The notes beneath the pieces were generated by a model. The model was given only the letters and a program-made list of their open reading frames with translations, had not been told where the DNA came from and searched no databases. Position numbers and translations under genes: made by a program. From Zoogloea sp. (lineage in GTDB: Bacteria > Pseudomonadota > Gammaproteobacteria > Burkholderiales > Rhodocyclaceae), in NCBI RefSeq assembly GCF_030157465.1, contig NZ_JAOAUU010000112.1, forward strand, positions 1 to 43,449: a DNA stretch of 43,449 nucleotides. The letters run 5' to 3'. Shown piece after piece: positions 20,017 to 29,536 of the stretch. The first letter of the stretch is position 1. Every line of letters begins with the position of its first letter.

Positions 20017-20028
20017 ACAGGAGCTGCG

Positions 20029-20712
20029 ATGATGAATGAGAACGTCCTGCGCGAAGGCCTGCTCTCCACCGCAAAGGCGATGGCCAGCAGCGGGCTCAAC
20101 ACCGGCACGGCCGGCAACGCCAGCGTGCGCTGCGCGCGGGGGTTCCTGATCACCCCGAGCGGCCGCAGCTACGAAGACTGCAGCGCCGACGACATGGCCC
20201 TCGTCGCCATGGACGGCAGCTGGCAGGGGCCCTTCGCCCCGTCGTCCGAATGGCGCATGCACCGCGACGTACTCCAGGCCCACCCCGAGGCCGGCGCCGT
20301 GCTGCATGCCCATTCGCCCTTCGCCACCGCCCTCGCCTGCCACCGCCGCGCCATTCCCGCCTTTCACTACATGATTGCCCGCTTCGGCGGCGACGACATC
20401 CGCTGCGCGCCCTACGCCACCTTCGGCACCCAGGCCCTTTCCGACAGCGCCCTTGCGGCCCTCGAAAACCGCAGCGCCTGCCTGCTTGCCAACCACGGCA
20501 TGCTGGTGTTCGGCAGCGACCTGCGCCGCACCCTGTCCCTCGCCGTCGAATTCGAAACCCTCTGCGAACACTACTGGCGGGCCTGCCAGCTTGGCGAACC
20601 CAGCATTCTCTCGGCCACTGAAATGGCAGAGGTCATCACCCTCTTCGAAACCTACGGCAAACCCCGGCCGACCCCGGCCAGCGGCAGCGCAAGCACGCCC
20701 GAAGCCGGCTAG
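20029..20712 (+). CDS. Class II (FucA-like) aldolase, probable 5-methylthioribulose-1-phosphate aldolase
   Basis: 227 residues of the class II aldolase/adducin family. The stretch HYMIARFGGDDIRCAPYATF closely resembles L-fuculose-1-phosphate aldolase. The FucA metal and catalytic residues all have counterparts: Glu74 (SSEWRMH), His93 and His95 (HAH) and His156 (LLANHGMLV). In the salvage context after mtnA the expected substrate is 5-methylthioribulose-1-phosphate, cleaved to dihydroxyacetone phosphate and methylthioacetaldehyde (the Ald2 reaction of the DHAP shunt). MtnB dehydratase belongs to the same fold, but the FucA-type core argues against it. Two adjacent ATGs follow AGGAG; either can be the start. 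An eleven-base gap leads to the next gene. Confidence 0.72.
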   Translation: MMNENVLREGLLSTAKAMASSGLNTGTAGNASVRCARGFLITPSGRSYEDCSADDMALVAMDGSWQGPFAPSSEWRMHRDVLQAHPEAGAVLHAHSPFATALACHRRAIPAFHYMIARFGGDDIRCAPYATFGTQALSDSALAALENRSACLLANHGMLVFGSDLRRTLSLAVEFETLCEHYWRACQLGEPSILSATEMAEVITLFETYGKPRPTPASGSASTPEAG

Positions 20713-20723
20713 GAGCCCCCCAT

Positions 20724-23700
20724 ATGCATTGCGGGACAAGTGCCGAACGGCAAGCGCCACGCCTTGTCCGCAGCCTGCTGTGGCGCATCGGCGCGGTTTT
20801 CCTGGCCAGCCTGCTGATTTGTGCTTGCGCCATCCAGTTTCTCATCGTGGCCCCGGCCACCCAGGCCCTCGGCCACCTCCAGCTCGAACTCGCCACCACG
20901 CGCATCCAGAGCGGCGCCGAGCAGCACTTCCGGGACATCGAAACCCGCCTCCACAGCGCCCGCAGCCTCGCCGGGCGCCTCAAGCTGGACGATGCAGACG
21001 GCTTCCGGGCCCTGTTCGCGCCATTCATCGACGGCGACACGCCCATCGCGGCCATCCACCTCGCCGACGCCGACGGCCGGCAGCTCACCCTGCAGCACGG
21101 AAGTGACAAGCCTTCGCAAGACCGGGCCAGCGCCAGCCCGCAACCCGGCAACACCGCCGATGCCGGGCACCCCTGGTTCGACGCCGCGCGGCAAACGCCC
21201 GGTAGCGACGCCATCATCGGCTGGACACCGCCCTACCGCCTGCCCGCCACCGGCGACGACGGCCTCAGCGTGTTCACCCGCTGGACCGGCGCCGATGGCA
21301 AATTGCGCATCCTTGCCTTCGACATCCCCCTCGCCACCCTCTCGCGCCTCAGCCGGAACAACCCGATCGGCCAGGCCGGCAGCGGCATCCTGCTCACGGA
21401 TGGCGGCCAGATCGTCGGCCTGCCAAGCCCGGAAGGGCACGACGCCGCGCGGCTTGAACCGCTGGCACACATCAATGCCGGCTTTATTGGCCACGGCTAC
21501 GCCCGCTGGCTTGAAACCGGCCGCAAAAGTGGCGAAACCCTTCCCTTCGACAACGCCGGCGAAGACTGGCTGACCCGCTTCGTTCCGCTGCAGCTCGGCC
21601 AGCAGCGCTGGTGGGTTGGCGGCTTTGCCCGCGCCGCCGACTTCACCCCGGCCCACCTGCAGAATATTGCCTGGGCACTGGCCCTCATCGCGGCCCTGGC
21701 CGCTGCCGCCGCGGTCGGCCTCACACGGCGCCTCGAAGCAGCCCCGGCCCGCAGCCAGACCGAACTCGAAGAACAGCTCAACCGGCGTACCGACCCGCTG
21801 GCCGAAAAAAGCCGCGCCCTCGCCGACCAGTTGCTGTTCGTTCATCAACTCCTCGACGTGCTGCCCAACCCGGTTTTCTACAAGGGGCCGGATGCCTGCT
21901 TCCTCGGCTGCAACCGCGCCTACGAAGAAGCCTTCGGCACCAAACGGGAAGATCTGATCGGCAAGACGGTGCTCGAACTGCCCCACCTGCCGCCCGCCAT
22001 CCGCAGCGCGTACCAGGATACCGATCAGAAAATCCTTGCCGGCGGGGGCAAGCTGCACCAGGAAATCCGCGTCACCTTCGCGGACGGCAAGGAGCACGAC
22101 GCCCTTTTCTGGATCAACAGCTTTCGCGTTGCCAGCGGCGAGCCGGGCGGCCTGCTCGGCGTCCTGGTGGACATCACCCCCCAGAAGCAAGCCGAACGGG
22201 AAGCCCGGGCCGCCGAGGAATGGATCCATCGCATCCTCGAATCCAGCCCCATCGCCGTCGTCATCAACCGGCCCGGCGGCCCGCCGCTGTTCGTCAACAG
22301 CCGCGCGCCCGAACTGGCCGGCACCGACATCGCCACCTTCATGCAGCAACCCGCCACAAACTGGTTCAGCAAACGCGAGGTGGCCGAGTCCATCGTCGCC
22401 CAGGTGGCCAGCGGCTGTCCGGTGCGCGACCAGGAAATCGAATTCCGGCCGGTGGACGGCAGCAGCCTGTGGACCCTCGTCACCCTCGAGCCCATCGAGT
22501 TTCTCGGCAGCCCGGCGCTGATCGGCTGGATCTACGACATCACCCGCCGCAAGGTGGCCGAGCAGGAGCTGCGCAAGCTCTCGCTGGCCGTCGAGCAAAG
22601 CCCTTCGATGCTCGTCATCACCCTTCCCGACGGCGCAATCCAGTACGCCAACCCGCGCTTCTGCCAGGAAACCGGCCTCAATGCGGCCGAGCTCGCCGGC
22701 ACCCGGCCCGATCTCCTCGATGCCGCCGGCGAGCCCTTCGAATTCCACATCGGCGAATGGCTGGCCGACAACGCAGCCAGCGTATGGCGACGCGAATGCC
22801 AGCTCCGGCGCCGGCACGGCGACCCGCTGTGGATCGGCATCTCGGTCAGCGGCCTGGCCGAAAACCAGGGCGGGCACAGCAACGAGATCACCCACTGCAT
22901 CTGGGTGCTCGAAGACCTCTCCATGCATCGCCAGGCACTCCAGACCCTGCGCGACACCAAGCGCCTCGCCGAGGAAGCCACCGAATCCAAGACCCGTTTC
23001 ATGGCCAACATGAGCCACGAAATCCGCACCCCGCTGAACGCCATCATCGGCCTTGCCGACCTGTGCCTGGCCACCGGCCTCGAAGCCCGGCAGCACGACT
23101 ACGTGGCAAAGATCAAGGCTGCCGGCGCCACCCTGCTGAGCGTCGTGAACGACATCCTCGATTTCTCGAAAATCGAGTCCGGCAAGTTCGAACTCGAGCA
23201 AACCCCCTTCACCCTCGACCGGGTGCTCGGCAACGTCATCACCTTCGTCGCCCAGAAGGCCCACGAAAAAGGCCTCGAACTGCTCGTCGACATCGGGCCG
23301 GACGTTCCCCAGAACCTCATCGGCGATCCGCTGCGTCTCGGCCAGGTGCTCACCAATCTGCTTGGCAACGCCGTCAAATTCACCCCCCGGGGCGACATCC
23401 GGCTAAGGATCACGGCGGCCGGCTCCGGCCCCCGGCGTGTCACCCTGCGCTTCGAGGTCAGCGACACCGGCATCGGCCTCAGCAGCGGCCAGATCGAAGG
23501 TCTTTTCGAAGCCTTTTCCCAGGCCGACAGCTCCATGACGCGCCGCTTCGGCGGCACCGGCCTCGGCCTGTCCATCGCCCGCCACCTGGTCGGGCTGATG
23601 GGCGGCAGTCCCATCAAGGTGGACAGCAGCCCCGGCTCCGGCAGCCGCTTCGGGTTCAGCGCCCCCTTCAAGCTGGCCACCGCCGCCACGCCGCGGGTCT

Positions 23701-25145
23701 TTCCCGACATGCTCAAAGGCCTGCGCGTGCTGGTGGTCGACGACCACCCCGCCGCCCGCGAGGCCCTGCTTGGCCTGCTCGGCAGCTTCCCCTGCCGGAG
23801 CGAAGCGGTCGGCTCGGCCACCGAAGCCTTCAACGCTGTGCAGCAGGCCGACAGCACCGCCCCCTTCCGGCTCGTGCTGATGGACCTGCGCACGCCGGAC
23901 GATGACGACATCGAAGCCACCCGCAAGCTCAAGGAGGCGAGCGGTCTCGCAAACCCGCCGGTGGTCATCCTGCTGACCGCCTACGGCGACGAGCACACCG
24001 CCGGGCAGGCCGGCTACCTCCACAAACCCGCCACCGCCTCCACCCTTCTGGATGCCATCGTCGGAGCCTTCGGCCCGGCCGCGAGCCCGCAGCCGGCCCC
24101 GCCCAGCGCCACCCGCCCGCTACAGGGCCTCCGCATCCTCGTCGTCGAAGACAATGACATCAATCGCCAGATCGCCCGCAGCCTCCTCGAAAAACGCGGC
24201 GCCATCGTCAGCATGGCCGAAAACGGCCGCCTCGGCGTCGAAGCGCTGCAGCGGGCCGGGCCCGAAGCCTTCGACGCCGTGCTGATGGATCTCCAGATGC
24301 CCGAAATGGACGGCCTCGAAGCCACCCTCCAGATCCGCCAGGATCCGCGCTTCGCCGCGCTGCCCATCATCGCCATGACCGCCCACGCCCTCCCCGAGCA
24401 GCGCCGGCAATGCATCGAGTCCGGCATGAACGACCACGTGGCCAAGCCCATCGTCCCCGAAGTCCTTTTCTATGCCATCCTCCGCCACACACGGCGCAAA
24501 CCCGCCGCCAGCCCCGCCGACGCCCTGCCCGATCTGCCCGGACTCGACGTTGCCAGCGCGCTGCGCCGCATGAACGACAAGCCCGACACCTACCTCTCGC
24601 TGCTCCGCCGTTTCGTCGCCTCCCATGCCGACTGCGCCGGGCACATCGACACCGCCCTCGCCGCCGGCCAGCTCAAGGAGGCCGAACGGCTTGCCCACAC
24701 GCTGCGCGGAACGGCCGCCAATCTCGGCGCCGATGCCCTGCGCGACGCGGCGTGCGCGCTCGAAACCACGCTACGCCAGGGCGCTACCCCGACGGCGGCT
24801 CAGCCTCTGGCCACCCGGCTCGGCGCCGAACTGGCCGCGCTCATCACGATGCTCGAAGGCGCACTCCCCCCCGCCCCACCGGCCGTTGACGAAGGCCCGG
24901 CGGTTCTTGGCCAGGCCGAATTCGACGCCGCCGTCACCACCCTCCTCCAGCTCATGCAGATTTCCGACGGCGCTGCACCGGCGCTTTTCCTCCAGCTCCG
25001 CCCCGACCTCGCCGCGCGCATCGGCACCGGAAAAACCGCACGCATCGCCGAATCCCTGCAGCGCTACGATTATGATCACGCGCTAGACTGCCTGCATGCG
25101 GCCCTCGATCCCGGGCACCCAGCGAACACCGGAGACAACGCCTGA
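20724..25145 (+). CDS. Hybrid sensor histidine kinase with two receivers and an HPt domain (BarA-like layout)
   Basis: 1473 residues. Membrane segment ~17-40, extracytoplasmic sensor ~41-310, second membrane segment ~312-335, coiled coil, three PAS domains (~366-490, ~499-615, ~618-745), HisKA with His765 (MSHEIRTPLNAIIG), ATPase ~865-985 with DTGIGLS and GTGLGLSI, receiver 1 (Asp1054), receiver 2 (Asp1189, MDLQMPEMDG) and C-terminal HPt with His1325 (LAHTLRGTAANLG). All phosphorelay residues are present; receiver 1 is unusual around its Asp (LRTPDDDD) and may be regulatory. ATG follows AGGAG. Its stop overlaps the next ATG (TGATG), pointing to the HD-GYP regulator as the phosphorelay output. 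The signal is unknown. Confidence 0.92.
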   Translation: MHCGTSAERQAPRLVRSLLWRIGAVFLASLLICACAIQFLIVAPATQALGHLQLELATTRIQSGAEQHFRDIETRLHSARSLAGRLKLDDADGFRALFAPFIDGDTPIAAIHLADADGRQLTLQHGSDKPSQDRASASPQPGNTADAGHPWFDAARQTPGSDAIIGWTPPYRLPATGDDGLSVFTRWTGADGKLRILAFDIPLATLSRLSRNNPIGQAGSGILLTDGGQIVGLPSPEGHDAARLEPLAHINAGFIGHGYARWLETGRKSGETLPFDNAGEDWLTRFVPLQLGQQRWWVGGFARAADFTPAHLQNIAWALALIAALAAAAAVGLTRRLEAAPARSQTELEEQLNRRTDPLAEKSRALADQLLFVHQLLDVLPNPVFYKGPDACFLGCNRAYEEAFGTKREDLIGKTVLELPHLPPAIRSAYQDTDQKILAGGGKLHQEIRVTFADGKEHDALFWINSFRVASGEPGGLLGVLVDITPQKQAEREARAAEEWIHRILESSPIAVVINRPGGPPLFVNSRAPELAGTDIATFMQQPATNWFSKREVAESIVAQVASGCPVRDQEIEFRPVDGSSLWTLVTLEPIEFLGSPALIGWIYDITRRKVAEQELRKLSLAVEQSPSMLVITLPDGAIQYANPRFCQETGLNAAELAGTRPDLLDAAGEPFEFHIGEWLADNAASVWRRECQLRRRHGDPLWIGISVSGLAENQGGHSNEITHCIWVLEDLSMHRQALQTLRDTKRLAEEATESKTRFMANMSHEIRTPLNAIIGLADLCLATGLEARQHDYVAKIKAAGATLLSVVNDILDFSKIESGKFELEQTPFTLDRVLGNVITFVAQKAHEKGLELLVDIGPDVPQNLIGDPLRLGQVLTNLLGNAVKFTPRGDIRLRITAAGSGPRRVTLRFEVSDTGIGLSSGQIEGLFEAFSQADSSMTRRFGGTGLGLSIARHLVGLMGGSPIKVDSSPGSGSRFGFSAPFKLATAATPRVFPDMLKGLRVLVVDDHPAAREALLGLLGSFPCRSEAVGSATEAFNAVQQADSTAPFRLVLMDLRTPDDDDIEATRKLKEASGLANPPVVILLTAYGDEHTAGQAGYLHKPATASTLLDAIVGAFGPAASPQPAPPSATRPLQGLRILVVEDNDINRQIARSLLEKRGAIVSMAENGRLGVEALQRAGPEAFDAVLMDLQMPEMDGLEATLQIRQDPRFAALPIIAMTAHALPEQRRQCIESGMNDHVAKPIVPEVLFYAILRHTRRKPAASPADALPDLPGLDVASALRRMNDKPDTYLSLLRRFVASHADCAGHIDTALAAGQLKEAERLAHTLRGTAANLGADALRDAACALETTLRQGATPTAAQPLATRLGAELAALITMLEGALPPAPPAVDEGPAVLGQAEFDAAVTTLLQLMQISDGAAPALFLQLRPDLAARIGTGKTARIAESLQRYDYDHALDCLHAALDPGHPANTGDNA

Positions 25146-26296
25146 TGCAATCGATCGACAGCCACCGCCCGCTCATCCTCGTCGTCGATGACGCACCCGA
25201 CTCCATCGAGCCCATCGTCACCTGCCTGCACCAGGCGGACTTCCGCACCCGCATCGCCACCCGCGGCGAACGCGCACTGCGGCTCGCCGCCAGCACGCCC
25301 GTGCCCGACCTCATCCTGCTCGACGTCACCATGCCCGACATGGACGGCTACGAAGTCTGCCGGCAGCTCATGAACAACCCGGTCACCGCCGGCATCCCGG
25401 TGATTTTCCTGACCATCCGCAACGAAGAGCTGGACGAGCAGCTCGGCTTCGACGCCGGCGCCATCGACTACATCACCAAGCCGATCAGTCCGCCCCTTGT
25501 CCTGACCCGCATCCGCAACCACCTCAACCTGAAGGCCGCCAGCGATTTCCTGCGTGACCGCAACAGTTACCTCGAACAGGAAGTCCGGCGCCGCACCCGC
25601 GAACTCTCGCTGATCCAGAACGCCACCATCGTCGCCATGGCGTCCCTCGCCGAAACCCGCGACAACGAAACCGGCAACCACATCCGCCGCACCCAGATGT
25701 ACCTGCGCGCCCTCGCCCGGCACCTGCAGTCGCACCCGCGCTTCGCCGCCGAACTCACCGACGAGAACATCGACCTGATGTACAAGTCGGCCCCGCTCCA
25801 CGACATCGGCAAGGTTGCCATCCCCGACCGCATCCTGCTCAAGCCCGGCGAACTCACGCCCGCCGAGTTCGAGATCATGAAAACCCACACCACCCTCGGA
25901 CGCGAGGCCATCAGCCGGGCCGAAGCCCTGTTCGGCGGCGTCTCCAGCTTCCTGCGCTTCGCCAAGGAAATCGCCTATTCCCACCAGGAAAAATGGGACG
26001 GCACCGGCTACCCTCTCGGCCTGTCGGGCGAGCGCATTCCGGTTGCCGCGCGCCTGATGGCCGTCGCCGACATGTACGACTCACTGATCACCCGGCGAAT
26101 CTACAAAACCGCCCACAGCCACACCCAGGCCGTCGACATCCTGCGTGCCGGTCGGGGCACCGATTTCGACCCGGACATCATCGACGCCTTCCTCGCCCTC
26201 CAGAACGATTTTCAGGCCATCGCCCAGCGCTTCGCCGACGCCGAAATCGACGAGGAGCGCGAAACCGAGCGCATGCGCCAGGTTTTCGGCTACTGA
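25145..26296 (+). CDS. Response regulator with HD-GYP c-di-GMP phosphodiesterase domain
   Basis: 383 residues. Receiver domain (residues ~8-125) with phosphoacceptor Asp60 (LILLDVTMPDMDGYEV) and Lys in YITKPI; then a short helical linker and an HD-GYP domain with the metal pair His219-Asp220 (LHDIGKVAIPD), later HQEKWDGTGYP with GYP at 288-290, and GERIPVAARLMAVADMYD. The motif set is complete, so hydrolysis of c-di-GMP in the cytosol is expected. The ATG shares one base with the stop of the hybrid kinase gene, making the kinase its likely partner. This layout matches RpfG-type regulators. Confidence 0.93.
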   Translation: MQSIDSHRPLILVVDDAPDSIEPIVTCLHQADFRTRIATRGERALRLAASTPVPDLILLDVTMPDMDGYEVCRQLMNNPVTAGIPVIFLTIRNEELDEQLGFDAGAIDYITKPISPPLVLTRIRNHLNLKAASDFLRDRNSYLEQEVRRRTRELSLIQNATIVAMASLAETRDNETGNHIRRTQMYLRALARHLQSHPRFAAELTDENIDLMYKSAPLHDIGKVAIPDRILLKPGELTPAEFEIMKTHTTLGREAISRAEALFGGVSSFLRFAKEIAYSHQEKWDGTGYPLGLSGERIPVAARLMAVADMYDSLITRRIYKTAHSHTQAVDILRAGRGTDFDPDIIDAFLALQNDFQAIAQRFADAEIDEERETERMRQVFGY

Positions 26297-26303
26297 GCCC
26301 CCC

Positions 26304-26330
26304 AGGGCAGGGCTCCGCCCAGCCCGCCCT
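26304..26330 (+). terminator. GC-rich hairpin after the HD-GYP gene
   Basis: A ten-pair stem with one bulged A (26304-26314 with 26321-26330) and a CCGCCC loop, starting 8 bases past the stop codon. No T-tract follows, so it may be an inefficient or factor-dependent terminator, or an mRNA-stabilising structure before the next gene, which has its own ribosome site. Confidence 0.4.
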
Positions 26331-26412
26331 CTCAAGAATAGCCAGCGGCATCCGTTAATGGGCCGTCGGACAGGATCCGGCAACACCCGATTCCAGTTCG
26401 ACAGGAGACCTG

Positions 26413-29193
26413 ATGACCCGCAGCCCGACACCCTCAACGGTTGTCGATTTTTTTCGCCGCTTCGGGGTGCCCCTGACTGTCTTCGTCGTCATCTTTCTGC
26501 TGACACTCGACAACTATCGCAGCACCATCCGCGAAGAAGAAGACGCCGCCCGCAACCGTTTTCAGACGACCGCCCGGGAACAGATTGCCCATCTGCGCGA
26601 CCGCACCGACGGTCTCGTCCGCCAGGCCGACATCCTGCGCCGCCAGATGGCCTTTGCCCCGGCCGAAACCCAGGCTCATTTCGCCGAAATCGTCGCCCCC
26701 GTCCTGCAGCGCCACCCGGAAATCCTGCGCCTTGGCCTGCTCCGGGTCGAAAACGGAAACGCCCGGCCCGTCATCAGCGCCGGCAACCCGCAAGGCAGCC
26801 CGCTGCCGACCCCCGCCGACACCGTCGCCATCCAGGACGGAATCCGCGCGGCAATCGGCGCCAGCACCAGCGTCGCCACCGCGCCCTACCCACTCCCGGC
26901 AGGCAACGGCAGCCACCGCAACGCCGTCCTGACCCTCAGCCCCATCGTCCGCAGCGACACCCCGGCGGCCCCCGTCCGTGACCTGCTCTACATCGAAATC
27001 TCCATCGACGAAGTGCTCCGTGAGACGCTCGGTTCGGACACCTGGCGCGAGCGCACCGACACACGCCAGCGCTTCGAGTTCGAGCTTATCGACACCGTGA
27101 TCCCCGGCCGCCCACTCGCCCGTACGCCAGACTTCCACATTGGCGCAAGCTCTTACGCCGATGGATTTGATTTCGCCGACCGCCACTGGCTCATCATCGC
27201 CGCAAGCAACAGCCTGCACCCGCAGCTGCCCAGCGCGGACGCCGGCGCCCAGCTGTTCTCCGGGTTGTCCCTCGGCGCGCTGGCCGCCTTCATCCTCTAC
27301 GTGCTGCAAACCCGCGCCGACGCCATCCGCCGCCAGGTGCATGAAAAGACCCTCGCCCTCGGCGAGGCCAACACATCCCTCGAACAGTACGTAAAGGCCC
27401 TTGGCGAAACCAACCGGCTCCTCGAAAGCGAAGTCGAAAAACACGCCCACGCCGAAAACCTGCTGCGCGAAACCACCACGCTGCAAAGGGCCATCCTCGA
27501 CTGCGCCGAATACGCCATCATCTACACCGACGCCAGCGGCATCATCCGGGTGATGAACCCCGCCGCCGAGCGCATGTTCGGCTACCGTGCCGACGAACTC
27601 ATCGGCCATCAGACTCCGCTGATCTTCCACACCGCCGAAGACATCGCCGGCTGGACCCTCGCCCACAAGTCCGGCGGCTTTGCCGCCCTCGCCGCAGAAG
27701 CCGGCACCCGGCTCGCCGAACCCCACGAACTCATCATGCGCCGCAACGACGGCAGCAGCTTTCCGGCCACCATCAGCATTTCGGTGGTACGCAACGGAGT
27801 GCGGCAGGTGCGTGGCTACCTGGGCATCGTCGCCGACATCACCCAGCGCCGCGACGCCGAGCACCGCATCCGCCACCTCGCCCACTACGACAGCCTCACC
27901 TCGCTGCCCAACCGCACCCTGCTCAACGAGCATCTGCTCGAAGTCATCCAGGGCGCGCGCGCGCGCCAACGCGGCGTAGCCGTGCTGTTCACCGATCTCG
28001 ACCGTTTCAAGTACGTCAACGACACCCTGGGCCACCAGGCCGGCGACGAACTCCTGCTCGCCGTCGCCCAGCGCCTGCGCGCCTGCGTGCGGGATGGCGA
28101 CCTCGTGGCGCGCACCGGCGGCGACGAGTTCGTCGTGGTGCTTGGCAACCTGGACGAAGGCTCGGTGCCCGAAGATCTGGCCGAGCGCATTCTCGCCAGC
28201 CTCGCCCGCCCCTTCGAACTGTGCGGCCGGCAGCTCACCGTCACCCTCAGCATCGGCATCGCCCTCTACCCCAACGACGGCCACGACGGCGCCGCGCTCA
28301 TCAAGAACGCCGACGCCGCCATGTACCTCGCCAAGGAACGCGGCCGGAACAATTTCCAGTTCTTCGACCACGGCCTCTCCGAGCGCTACAGCGAACGTCT
28401 CGAACTCGAAAACCACCTGCGCCACGCCCTCGACGAGAACCAGCTCGCGCTCTTCTACCAGCCCCAGGTGGACACCCTGTCGGGCGAACTCATCGGCATG
28501 GAAGCCCTGATCCGCTGGCGCCATCCCGACGGCACCATGGTGCCGCCCGACAAGTTCATCCCCATCGCCGAGGAATCCGGCCTCATCGTGCAGATCGGCG
28601 CCTGGGTGCTGCACGAAGCCTGCCGCCAGAACCAGGCCTGGCAACAGGAAGGCATCTGCCGGGTACCCGTGGGGGTGAATCTGTCGGCCCGCCAGTTCGA
28701 CGACGCGGGGCTGCTCGCCACCATCCAGTCGGCCCTTCTCGAGAGCGGCCTTCCGGCGGCCTACCTGGATCTGGAACTCACCGAAAGCCTGGTGATGCGC
28801 AACCCCGAACACACCCGCAGCCTGCTGGCCGAATGCAAGAAACTCGGCCTGCAGCTCTCGGTGGATGACTTTGGCACCGGCTACTCCAGCCTCTCCAACC
28901 TCAAGCGCTTCCCCATCGACCGCCTCAAGATCGACCGCTCCTTCATCAGCGATATCGTCACCGAGCCCGACGACGCCGCCATCGCCCAGACCATCGTCGC
29001 GATGGCTCACACCCTGCGCCTCGAAGTGATCGCCGAAGGCGTCGAAACCGAAGCCCAGCTCGCGCTGCTGCGCCGCTGGCGCTGCGACGCCTACCAGGGC
29101 TACCTGTGCAGCCGTCCGCTCTCGGCGGTGGACATGACCCGCATGCTGCGCACCCTGCGCGCCACGCGGGCCGTTTCACTGGCCACTCTTTGA
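26413..29193 (+). CDS. Membrane PAS-GGDEF-EAL c-di-GMP protein
   Basis: 926 residues. Membrane segment ~20-38, extracytoplasmic CHASE-like sensor ~40-278, second membrane segment ~280-300, coiled coil ~305-350, PAS ~355-475, GGDEF ~485-655, EAL ~665-915. The cyclase motif GGDEF is intact at 569-573 with an RxxD inhibitory site (RDGD) five residues earlier; EAL (697-699), DDFGTGYSSLSNLKRF and EGVETE are intact. Either activity could dominate. The ATG follows AGGAGA. It lies 116 bases after the HD-GYP gene on the same strand, so it may be read with it or from its own promoter. Its C-terminal half resembles that of the protein at 11076-14381. Confidence 0.92.
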   Translation: MTRSPTPSTVVDFFRRFGVPLTVFVVIFLLTLDNYRSTIREEEDAARNRFQTTAREQIAHLRDRTDGLVRQADILRRQMAFAPAETQAHFAEIVAPVLQRHPEILRLGLLRVENGNARPVISAGNPQGSPLPTPADTVAIQDGIRAAIGASTSVATAPYPLPAGNGSHRNAVLTLSPIVRSDTPAAPVRDLLYIEISIDEVLRETLGSDTWRERTDTRQRFEFELIDTVIPGRPLARTPDFHIGASSYADGFDFADRHWLIIAASNSLHPQLPSADAGAQLFSGLSLGALAAFILYVLQTRADAIRRQVHEKTLALGEANTSLEQYVKALGETNRLLESEVEKHAHAENLLRETTTLQRAILDCAEYAIIYTDASGIIRVMNPAAERMFGYRADELIGHQTPLIFHTAEDIAGWTLAHKSGGFAALAAEAGTRLAEPHELIMRRNDGSSFPATISISVVRNGVRQVRGYLGIVADITQRRDAEHRIRHLAHYDSLTSLPNRTLLNEHLLEVIQGARARQRGVAVLFTDLDRFKYVNDTLGHQAGDELLLAVAQRLRACVRDGDLVARTGGDEFVVVLGNLDEGSVPEDLAERILASLARPFELCGRQLTVTLSIGIALYPNDGHDGAALIKNADAAMYLAKERGRNNFQFFDHGLSERYSERLELENHLRHALDENQLALFYQPQVDTLSGELIGMEALIRWRHPDGTMVPPDKFIPIAEESGLIVQIGAWVLHEACRQNQAWQQEGICRVPVGVNLSARQFDDAGLLATIQSALLESGLPAAYLDLELTESLVMRNPEHTRSLLAECKKLGLQLSVDDFGTGYSSLSNLKRFPIDRLKIDRSFISDIVTEPDDAAIAQTIVAMAHTLRLEVIAEGVETEAQLALLRRWRCDAYQGYLCSRPLSAVDMTRMLRTLRATRAVSLATL

Positions 29194-29212
29194 GCCGGCC
29201 ACCCGCGTACGG

Positions 29213-29536
29213 CTAAAACAGCCACTTGAACACGTACAGCGCGGCCATGCCGGCACCAATGGTCGCCAGCACATTGCCCGTGCGCCACGCCACCAGCGCA
29301 GCCACCAGCGCCGCCCAGGGCTTGGGCGCCGCCAGCGCCAGCACCACCTCTCCGCCGTGAATGAACAGCTCGCCAGCCGTCAGCGCCGCAAAGCTGGCCG
29401 GTGCGATGTGACGGCACAGCGCATGCAGCCAGCCCGGCAGGCTGCGATTGGCAAACAGCCCGATCATCGCGTAGCGGTACACAAAGGTGACGAGGCCGAT
29501 GACGACGAGCAGTGCCAGCAATGCTGCCGTGCTCAT
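29213..29536 (-). CDS. azlD: AzlD-family membrane protein (small subunit of branched-chain amino acid exporter)
   Basis: 107 residues with four hydrophobic segments. The sequence pattern (TFVYRYAMIGLF, IAPASFAALTAGELF, ALVAWRTGNVLATIGAGM) fits the AzlD family, which with AzlC forms an inner-membrane exporter of branched-chain amino acids (YgaH/YgaZ in enterics). The ATG overlaps the azlC stop as ATGA, so the subunits are co-translated. It is convergent with the c-di-GMP gene ending at 29193. Confidence 0.82.
   Translation of the reverse strand: MSTAALLALLVVIGLVTFVYRYAMIGLFANRSLPGWLHALCRHIAPASFAALTAGELFIHGGEVVLALAAPKPWAALVAALVAWRTGNVLATIGAGMAALYVFKWLF

Noticed and set aside
20029-20712. Annotation as MtnB methylthioribulose-1-phosphate dehydratase
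   Set aside because: Same fold, but the core sequence and catalytic pattern follow fuculose-phosphate aldolase, so an aldolase role is preferred; kept as a lower-probability alternative.
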